Notes under the pieces: generated by a model | Told to the model about the DNA's origin: nothing | Seen by the model: only the letters and a program-made list of their open reading frames with translations | The model's database searches: none | Shown here: piece after piece, positions 58,037 through 64,000 of the stretch | How positions within the stretch are numbered: the stretch's first letter is position 1 | Layout of the letters: the number at the start of each line of letters is the position of its first letter | Translations under genes and position numbers: made by a program | NCBI RefSeq assembly: GCF_014645815.1 | Contig: NZ_BMML01000005.1 | Location: 1-64,000 of the forward strand | DNA length: 64,000 nucleotides | Source: Streptomyces fuscichromogenes | Lineage (GTDB): Bacteria; Actinomycetota; Actinomycetes; Streptomycetales; Streptomycetaceae | Reading direction: 5' to 3'

Positions 58037-58879
58037 TCAGTTCGCCGAACGGCGGTCCCGTACCGCCCGCCACCGCTCCACCAGCCGGCCGTACGCCTCC
58101 CCGGCCGCGGCCCCGTCGCCCTGGCGCAGCGCCTCGATGCCGGCCGCCACGTCGGCCGCCGAGTGGTCGCCCTCCAGGTCGCCGGCCGGCAGCGTGTGGA
58201 CGAGACCGCCGTAGTCCAGCTCGACCAGCGAGCGCGGGTGGAACTCCTCCAGCCAGCGGCCGACGTCCACCAGGCCGTCGATCAGCGGCCCTTCCTCCAC
58301 GGTGTCCTTGAGGGTGCGCAGCGCCCGCGCCACCCGGCGCCGGGCCTGCACCATCGGCGTGCGGTAGCGCAGCATCGGCGGGATCTCCGCGGTGCCCTTC
58401 TCGTACCGGCGCTCCTCGTCGGAGACGAGCACGAACCAGTTCAGCGGCACCTGCCAGGTCGCGGTGCGGATCCAGGGCCGCGAGTCGGGGTTGCGGACCA
58501 GCCAGCGCTCGTAGTCCGCCGTGGCCTGCCGGCGCACGACCGGCGGGAGCATCGCGTCCAGGACCGGCTTCGGCAGGTCGTCGGGGAGCTCCTGGAGCGC
58601 CTGCCAGCCGCGCAGCCGGGTCCGCCACGGGCAGACGCAGACGACGTCGTCCACCTCCAGGACGAAGGCGTCACCGCTCTCCTGCACCGGCACCACGACC
58701 GGCGGGGTGGGCAGCAAGTCGGCCAGGGAGCGGCGCAGTTCGTCCTGATAGGAGGGACGGTCCGGGCGGCGGGCGTAGCGCGTCCAGTGCTCGCGCTCGC
58801 GGGCCGGGAAGGCCGCCAGCGGCTCGTAGACGCGCAGGTACGTGGCATAGGGGACGACCACCGAGGACACCTTGGGCAC
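58037..58879 (-). CDS. Conserved hypothetical protein (SCO4090-like)
   Basis: About 280 aa from a GTG at 58879, with GGGAGGGAGC upstream (the frame is open to 58993). Reads VPKVSSVVVPYATYLRVYEP, FVLEVDDVVCVCPWRTRLRG, NWFVLVSDEERRYEKG and ALRTLKDTVEEGPLIDGLVD. No signal peptide, helix-turn-helix or enzyme motif seen. It diverges from valine dehydrogenase. Family position by gene order only. Confidence 0.7.
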   Translation of the reverse strand: MPKVSSVVVPYATYLRVYEPLAAFPAREREHWTRYARRPDRPSYQDELRRSLADLLPTPPVVVPVQESGDAFVLEVDDVVCVCPWRTRLRGWQALQELPDDLPKPVLDAMLPPVVRRQATADYERWLVRNPDSRPWIRTATWQVPLNWFVLVSDEERRYEKGTAEIPPMLRYRTPMVQARRRVARALRTLKDTVEEGPLIDGLVDVGRWLEEFHPRSLVELDYGGLVHTLPAGDLEGDHSAADVAAGIEALRQGDGAAAGEAYGRLVERWRAVRDRRSAN

Positions 58880-59134
58880 GCCTGCTCCCTCCCCATCGGA
58901 CCGGGCTCGAAACCAGCGGACCCCACCACGGAGCCGACCCGGGGCGACCGCGGAAACCACAGCAAATCGTCCCACGCTCATACGTGCGCACACGGCACGG
59001 GAGAGTGATCCTGAACACTGCGCGGATGGTGCGCGGGCAATGGCTCTACGCTCATGCCACGGCCCCCGCCACCCTTACGGGAGCCCCAGCTTCCACCCGC
59101 CGCGACACACGCGACACAACCGGGAGTCACCACA

Positions 59135-60226
59135 GTGACCGACGTTTCCACCGGCGTCCTGCACACCCTGTTCCACTCGGACCAGGGCGGTCACGAGCAG
59201 GTCGTGCTCTGCCAGGACCGCGAGAGCGGCCTCAGGGCCGTCATCGCCATCCACTCCACCGCGCTGGGCCCCGCCCTCGGCGGCACCCGCTTCTACCCGT
59301 ACGCGAGCGAGGAGGAGGCCGTCGCCGACGCCCTCAACCTCGCGCGCGGGATGTCGTACAAGAACGCCATGGCCGGGCTCGACCACGGCGGCGGCAAGGC
59401 CGTGATCATCGGGGACCCGGACCGCGACAAGACCGAGGAGCTGCTGCTCGCCTACGGGCGGTTCGTGGCCTCGCTCGGCGGCCGGTACGTCACCGCCTGC
59501 GACGTCGGCACGTATGTCGCCGACATGGACGTGGTGGCCCGCGAGTGCCGCTGGACCACCGGGCGCTCCCCCGAGAACGGCGGCGCCGGCGACTCCTCCG
59601 TGCTCACCGCCTACGGCGTCTACCAGGGCATGCGGGCCAGCGCCCAGCACCTGTGGGGCGACCCCTCGCTGCGCGGCCGCACCGTCGGCATCGCGGGCGT
59701 CGGCAAGGTCGGCCGCCACCTCGTGGAGCACCTGCTGGAGGAGGGCGCCGAGGTCGTCATCACCGACGTGCGGCAGGAAGCCGTGTGGCACATCGCCGAC
59801 CGGCACCCTTCCGTGGGAGTGGCCGCCGACACCGACGCGCTGGTCCAGGTCGAGGGCCTCGACATCTACGCCCCCTGCGCGCTCGGCGGTGCCCTGAGCG
59901 ACGCGTCCGTCCCGGTGCTGACCGCGCAGGTGGTGTGCGGCGCGGCCAACAACCAGCTCGCCCACCCGGGCGTCGAGAAGGACCTCGCCGACCGCGGCAT
60001 CCTCTACGCACCGGACTACGTGGTGAACGCCGGCGGGGTCATCCAGGTCGCCGACGAGCTGCACGGGTTCGACTTCGACCGGTGCAGGGCCAAGGCCGCG
60101 AAGATCTTCGACACCACGCTGGCCATATTCGCACGTGCGAAGGAAGACGGGATTCCGCCGGCCGCGGCGGCCGACCGGATCGCCGAACAGCGGATGCACG
60201 ATGCCGCAACAGCGGGTGGCCGCTGA
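59135..60226 (+). CDS. vdh: Valine (branched-chain amino acid) dehydrogenase
   Basis: 363 aa from a GTG with GGGAG eight bases before. Substrate domain: [14 protein letters not shown], then the active site [20 protein letters not shown] (catalytic Lys). NAD-binding Rossmann: [20 protein letters not shown]. It deaminates valine, leucine and isoleucine, supplying branched acyl-CoA starters for fatty acids and polyketides. An upstream extension to 59054 lacks domain support. Confidence 0.93.
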   Translation: MTDVSTGVLHTLFHSDQGGHEQVVLCQDRESGLRAVIAIHSTALGPALGGTRFYPYASEEEAVADALNLARGMSYKNAMAGLDHGGGKAVIIGDPDRDKTEELLLAYGRFVASLGGRYVTACDVGTYVADMDVVARECRWTTGRSPENGGAGDSSVLTAYGVYQGMRASAQHLWGDPSLRGRTVGIAGVGKVGRHLVEHLLEEGAEVVITDVRQEAVWHIADRHPSVGVAADTDALVQVEGLDIYAPCALGGALSDASVPVLTAQVVCGAANNQLAHPGVEKDLADRGILYAPDYVVNAGGVIQVADELHGFDFDRCRAKAAKIFDTTLAIFARAKEDGIPPAAAADRIAEQRMHDAATAGGR

Positions 60227-60526
60227 CCGACGGCAGGGTTTCCGGGCGGTTTTTCGGTACCTGCCGGCGGGCAGTTGGAGAGAACTCTCACGTTCGTCGG
60301 CGGGTCGCCCGCCAGGAAGTGGTTAAAATCGTGGTTGACCAGCGGGGACGGGGCGCCTCGCGGGTCACCGGGTCAGGCGCGTGGTGCGGGCGACGTACCG
60401 TATGGGCGCGGGCTCAGGTACCGTGGAAGCCCTACGGACCGGTCTCTCCGAGGAGAGTCCGTTCCGGATCATGAACGCGTGTCAGACTCTGGGGCCGTCG
60501 AGCCCCGTCACCGAGGGGGTCGAGCC
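60227..60526 (+). promoter_or_regulatory. Upstream region of the DUF3073 gene
   Basis: About 300 bases without a gene. A TACCGT (60417-60422) in AGGTACCGTGGAAGCC looks like a -10. GAGGGGG about 10 bases before the start is a ribosome-binding site. Otherwise I see nothing. Confidence 0.35.
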
Positions 60527-60793
60527 ATGGGGCGCGGCCGGGCCAAGGCCAAGCAGACGAAGGTCGCCCGCCAGCTGAAGTACAACAGCGGTGGGACTGA
60601 CCTGTCACGTCTGGCCAGCGAGCTGGGCGCATCGACTTCGAGCCAGCCGCCGAACGGCGAGCCGTTCGAGGACGACGACGAGGACGAAGACGACCCGTAC
60701 GCCCAGTACGCGGATCTCTATAACGACGACGATGAGGACGAGGACGAGGACGACCAGTCCGGTCCGCACTCCCAGCATCGTCGCGGTGCTTGA
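60527..60793 (+). CDS. DUF3073 acidic small protein
   Basis: 88 aa. MGRGRAKAKQTKVARQLKYN and a Gly-Ser-containing middle are the DUF3073 signature of actinobacteria. The last 35 residues are almost all Asp and Glu (EDDDEDEDDP, NDDDEDEDEDDQ). Probably RNA- or ribosome-linked by analogy with its basic head, but unproved. A strong terminator follows. Confidence 0.88.
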   Translation: MGRGRAKAKQTKVARQLKYNSGGTDLSRLASELGASTSSQPPNGEPFEDDDEDEDDPYAQYADLYNDDDEDEDEDDQSGPHSQHRRGA

Positions 60794-60822
60794 CGCCAGC
60801 GGCTGCTGAGCCGCTTCACTTG

Positions 60823-60856
60823 CCCGGTCCGGGATTTCATCGCCGGACCGGGTTTT
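60823..60856 (+). terminator. Terminator after DUF3073
   Basis: CCCGGTCCGG/CCGGACCGGG, a 10-bp perfect stem with a 10-base loop, followed by TTTT. It sits between DUF3073 and the end of purM. Confidence 0.88.
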
Positions 60857-60927
60857 GTGCTGGGCTCTCGGGGCTCCGCCCCGGACCCCGCTCCTCAAAC
60901 TCCCCCAGAGGGGGGACCCCCAAGGGG

Positions 60928-62004
60928 CTAGTTGGACGGGTGATCCCCTACCAATTCGGCGCCGATGGTGTGCTCGCCGCGGTCGGTGATCTCGCCTGCG
61001 ACCCAGGCCTCGACCCCGCGGTCGGCCAGTGTGGTGAGTGCCACATCCACCGATTCCTGCGGGACGATCGCGATCATGCCGACGCCCATGTTGAGCGTCT
61101 TCTCCAGTTCGAGCCGCTCGACGCCGCCGAGGCGGCCGACCAGGCCGAAGATCGGGCCCGGGGTCCAGGTGCCGCGGTCGACGATCGCGTGCAGGTGGTC
61201 CGGGATGACCCGGGCCAGGTTCGCGGCCAGTCCGCCGCCGGTGACATGGCTGAAGGCGTGGACCTCCGCCGTGCGCGTCAGGGCCAGGCAGTCCAGCGAG
61301 TAGATCTTGGTCGGCTCCAGGAGCTCCTCGCCGAGGGTGCGGCCGAAATCCTCGACGCGGGCGTCGAGCGCGAGGCCCGCCTGGTTCAGCAGGACGTGCC
61401 GGACCAGGGAGTACCCGTTCGAGTGAAGCCCGGAGGACGCCATGGCGATCACCGCGTCACCCGTACGGATACGATCCGCGCCGAGCAGCCGGTCGGCCTC
61501 CACCACGCCCGTACCGGCGCCGGCCACGTCGAAGTCGTCCGCGCCCAGCAGGCCCGGGTGTTCGGCCGTCTCGCCGCCCACCAGGGCGCAGCCGGCCAGT
61601 ACACAGCCCTCGGCGATGCCCTTGACGATGGCCGCGACCCGCTCGGGGTGGACCTTGCCGACGCAGATGTAGTCGGTCATGAACAGCGGCTCCGCGCCGC
61701 ACACCACGATGTCGTCCATGACCATGGCGACCAGGTCGTGGCCGATGGTGTCGTACACGCCCAGCTGCCGGGCGATGTCCACCTTGGTACCCACGCCGTC
61801 CGTGGCGGACGCGAGCAGCGGGCGCTCGTAGTTCTTGAGGGCGGAGGCGTCGAAGAGGCCGGCGAAGCCGCCAAGGCCGCCGAGGACCTCGGGGCGCTGC
61901 GTCTTCTTCACCCACTCCTTCATCAGCTCCACGGCGCGGTCGCCGGCCTCGATGTCGACTCCGGCAGCCGCGTAGGAAGCACCGGGAACAGAGTTCTCAG
62001 ACAT
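60928..62004 (-). CDS. purM: Phosphoribosylformylglycinamidine cyclo-ligase (AIR synthetase)
   Basis: 358 aa. Typical PurM: ERPLLASATDGVGTKVDIAR, TIGHDLVAMVMDDIVVCGAEPL (metal site), LVGGETAEHPGLLG, MASSGLHSNGYSLVRHVLL and GGGLAANLARVIPD. It closes the imidazole ring in step five of purine synthesis, using ATP. It starts 34 bases after the purF stop, so purF-purM form one transcript. The 3' end faces the DUF3073 terminator. Confidence 0.96.
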   Translation of the reverse strand: MSENSVPGASYAAAGVDIEAGDRAVELMKEWVKKTQRPEVLGGLGGFAGLFDASALKNYERPLLASATDGVGTKVDIARQLGVYDTIGHDLVAMVMDDIVVCGAEPLFMTDYICVGKVHPERVAAIVKGIAEGCVLAGCALVGGETAEHPGLLGADDFDVAGAGTGVVEADRLLGADRIRTGDAVIAMASSGLHSNGYSLVRHVLLNQAGLALDARVEDFGRTLGEELLEPTKIYSLDCLALTRTAEVHAFSHVTGGGLAANLARVIPDHLHAIVDRGTWTPGPIFGLVGRLGGVERLELEKTLNMGVGMIAIVPQESVDVALTTLADRGVEAWVAGEITDRGEHTIGAELVGDHPSN

Positions 62005-62038
62005 TGCCTGGGATCTTTCGGGTTGGTTTCTACGAGGC

Positions 62039-63568
62039 TTACGGGCGACGGATCGCGTCGGCCGCGGCCGTGGCTGCCGGACCGGCGGCCAGCTCGGTCT
62101 CCAGGAGCTGCTTGCCGAGCAGCTCGGGGTCCGGGAGCTCCATCGGGTACTCGCCGTCGAAGCAGGCCCGGCAGAGGTTCGGCTTGGCGATGGTGGTCGC
62201 CTCGATCATGCCGTCGATGGAGATGTACGCCAGGGAGTCGGCGCCGAGCGAGGTGCCGATCTCCTCGATGCTCATGCCGTTGGCGATGAGCTCGGCGCGG
62301 GTCGCGAAGTCGATGCCGAAGAAGCAGGGCCACTTCACGGGCGGGGAGGAGATCCGGATGTGGACCTCGGCCGCACCCGCCTCGCGCAGCATCCGCACCA
62401 GGGCCCGCTGGGTGTTGCCGCGGACGATCGAGTCGTCGACGACCACCAGTCGCTTGCCCTTGATGACTTCCTTCAGCGGGTTCAGCTTCAGGCGGATGCC
62501 GAGCTGCCGGATGGTCTGCGAGGGCTGGATGAAGGTCCGGCCGACGTAGGCGTTCTTGACCAGGCCGTTGCCGAAGGGGATGCCGGAGGCCTCCGCGTAG
62601 CCGACGGCCGCGGGGGTGCCGGATTCCGGGGTCGCTATCACCAGGTCGGCGTCGACCGGGGCTTCCTTGGCGAGCTTGCGGCCCATCTCCACGCGGGAGA
62701 GGTACACGTTCCGCCCGGCGATGTCGGTGTCGGGGCGGGCCAGGTACACGTACTCGAAGACACAGCCCTTGGGCTTCGCGTCAGCGAACCGCGAGGTGCG
62801 CAGGCCGTTCTCGTCGATGGCGACGAACTCGCCCGGCTCGATCTCGCGGACGAAGCTGGCGCCGCAGATGTCGAGGGCGGCGGACTCCGAGGCGATCACC
62901 CAGCCGCGCTCCAGGCGGCCCAGGACCAGCGGGCGGATGCCCTGCGGGTCGCGGGCGGCGTAGAGGGTGTGCTCGTCCATGAAGACGAGCGAGAAGGCAC
63001 CCCGGACCTTCGGCAGGACCGCGTGCGCGGCCTCCTCGATGGTCAGCGGCTTGCCGTCCGCGTCGACCTGGGCCGCGAGCAGCGCGGTGAGCAGGTCGGT
63101 GTCGTTGGTCGCGGCGACCCGGGTGGACCGGCCGCCCGGGTCCTTCGGGAGTTCGGCGACCATCTCGGCGAGCTGCGCCGTGTTGACCAGGTTGCCGTTG
63201 TGGCCGAGCGCGATCGAGCCGTGCGCGGTGGCGCGGAACGTCGGCTGGGCGTTCTCCCACACGGAGGCACCGGTGGTCGAGTAGCGGGCGTGACCGACCG
63301 CGATATGACCCTGGAGCGAACCGAGCGAGGTTTCGTCGAAGACCTGGGAGACGAGGCCCATGTCCTTGAAGACGAGGATCTGGGAGCCGTTGCTGACCGC
63401 GATTCCCGCGGATTCCTGGCCCCGATGCTGGAGGGCGTAGAGCCCGAAGTACGTGAGCTTGGCGACCTCTTCACCGGGAGCCCAGACACCGAAGACGCCG
63501 CAAGCGTCCTGGGGGCCCTTCTCACCGGGGAGCAGATCGTGATTGAGGAGACCGTCACCACGTGGCAC
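62039..63568 (-). CDS. purF: Amidophosphoribosyltransferase
   Basis: 509 aa from a GTG at 63568 (VPRGDGLLNHDLLPGEKGPQ). The catalytic Cys follows a short propeptide: DACGVFGVWAPGEEVAKL. Further: HRGQESAGIAVSNG, the oxyanion LGHNGNLVNTAQL, and the PRPP loop KRLVVVDDSIVRGNTQ. It is the first step of purine synthesis. Upstream codons include TTA and ATA-like rare ones, and a -10 TACACT lies just before the start, so the longer start at 63664 is wrong and the mRNA is probably leaderless. Confidence 0.95.
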   Translation of the reverse strand: MPRGDGLLNHDLLPGEKGPQDACGVFGVWAPGEEVAKLTYFGLYALQHRGQESAGIAVSNGSQILVFKDMGLVSQVFDETSLGSLQGHIAVGHARYSTTGASVWENAQPTFRATAHGSIALGHNGNLVNTAQLAEMVAELPKDPGGRSTRVAATNDTDLLTALLAAQVDADGKPLTIEEAAHAVLPKVRGAFSLVFMDEHTLYAARDPQGIRPLVLGRLERGWVIASESAALDICGASFVREIEPGEFVAIDENGLRTSRFADAKPKGCVFEYVYLARPDTDIAGRNVYLSRVEMGRKLAKEAPVDADLVIATPESGTPAAVGYAEASGIPFGNGLVKNAYVGRTFIQPSQTIRQLGIRLKLNPLKEVIKGKRLVVVDDSIVRGNTQRALVRMLREAGAAEVHIRISSPPVKWPCFFGIDFATRAELIANGMSIEEIGTSLGADSLAYISIDGMIEATTIAKPNLCRACFDGEYPMELPDPELLGKQLLETELAAGPAATAAADAIRRP

Positions 63569-63604
63569 GGCACCGAGTGTAGGCGAGATCGACCACTGGT
63601 CCGA
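63569..63604 (-). promoter_or_regulatory. Leaderless promoter of purF
   Basis: On the minus strand TACACT (63576-63581) sits seven bases before the GTG, with TCGGAC (63599-63604) 17 bases further upstream as a weak -35. No ribosome-binding site lies between, so transcription should start at or within one base of the GTG. Confidence 0.6.
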
Positions 63605-63770
63605 ATTGGGGATACCCGGCCGTAATGGATCTACGACCGCGGACACCCTTGTGGCTTTCTCCATTTCCGCAGGTCAGCACGGTAAGAGGTTTCTCCAGGG
63701 AGGGCCGGTTCGGGTGGACCGGTGCCGACGCAACCCCCTCGCACCGTATCCCTGAGTGAGGTGTCGCACA

Positions 63771-64000
63771 TCATTCGGGGGGCCCGGACAGCCGGACGCG
63801 GTCGCCGCCGGCCGTGCTGAGGGTGAGCCCGCCGTCCTCGCCCGTCATGGTCAGCGGCCCGGCGGTGAGCGTGCGGGCGAGGGCGCGCTCGAAGGTCATC
63901 CGTGCGTTGTCGCAGGCCATCCGGGTGGTCCGGAGGTGGCTCAGCCGGATCTGGTCGCCGGTGATCTGCGCGGTGGCGCTGAACCGGTTGCACCCGAGGC
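63771..64000 (-). CDS. META-domain protein, partial (5' end beyond the window)
   Basis: The last 75 or so codons, ending at a TGA at 63771-63773. Reads LGCNRFSATAQITGDQIRLS, LRTTRMACDNARMTFERALA and GEDGGLTLSTAGGDRVRLSG. CNRFSA and TRMAC are the HslJ/META signature. These proteins are secreted or lipoproteins of unknown stress role. The start and any signal peptide are outside the window. Confidence 0.82.
   Translation of the reverse strand, partial: LGCNRFSATAQITGDQIRLSHLRTTRMACDNARMTFERALARTLTAGPLTMTGEDGGLTLSTAGGDRVRLSGPPE

Noticed and set aside
1..64000. CRISPR array, prophage or biosynthetic megasynthase
   Set aside because: No regularly spaced repeats of CRISPR length, no phage structural genes and no polyketide or NRPS domains were seen.

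Overview
The window is a chromosomal segment of a Streptomyces or very close relative. This rests on very high GC with GC-rich third codon positions, GTG starts, the whole bldC gene, AfsR-type regulators, SpoIIE-type phosphatases, a Streptomyces-type parS site, and a purF-purM-DUF3073-valine dehydrogenase-bldC-hrpA gene order that, as I recall it, matches the S. coelicolor core chromosome around SCO4086-SCO4092. The parS site and the rRNA promoter at the left edge suggest a location not far from oriC. Layout: (1) 1-300 holds the promoter/leader region of an rRNA operon transcribed leftward out of the window. (2) 338-7000 carries a MarR/MFS pair, a PAS-PP2C-ATPase regulator, a type II NADH dehydrogenase and a TetR regulator. 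(3) 7139-20657 carries an unusual ECF sigma factor fused to a zinc anti-sigma motif, a membrane segment and an NPCBM sugar-binding domain; a giant AfsR-like regulator; a degenerate asparagine-synthetase-like protein; a sporulation-associated regulator with a TTA codon; LhgO, TrmB and PrsW. (4) 20896-28303 carries an aldo/keto reductase, an M23 peptidase under a c-di-AMP riboswitch, a membrane PP2C, initiator tRNA, and a small MarR-controlled cluster with a domain-swapped RibD, a GTP cyclohydrolase II and an O-methyltransferase.\ (5) 28440-42073 is a 13.6 kb island at tRNA-Lys. The displaced 48-bp tRNA 3' end lies at 28440, the reconstituted tRNA-Lys at 42029, and both ends carry matching arm repeats and tRNA terminators. 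No integrase is recognisable. Cargo: TetR/SDR/cyclase/DsbA genes, TetR-MMPL exporter, two overlapping response regulators, and a LacI-controlled alpha-L-rhamnosidase. (6) 42211-51241 carries an amino-acid permease, a DEAD-box helicase with an RGG-like tail, secreted and zinc proteins and a metallophosphoesterase. (7) 51323-57429 holds tRNA-Glu, tRNA-Asp, parS, tRNA-Phe, hrpA, a second identical tRNA-Asp and bldC. (8) 58037-64000 carries a conserved unknown, valine dehydrogenase, DUF3073, purM and purF (probably leaderless), and the end of a META-domain protein cut by the window edge. Two families of dispersed GC-rich intergenic repeats are scattered through the segment outside the island. The most unusual items are the sigma-ZAS-NPCBM fusion, the active-site-less asparagine synthetase homologue, the MarR/RibD/GCHII cluster with three operators, the phospho-dead response regulator overlapping an OmpR-type regulator, and the island itself.
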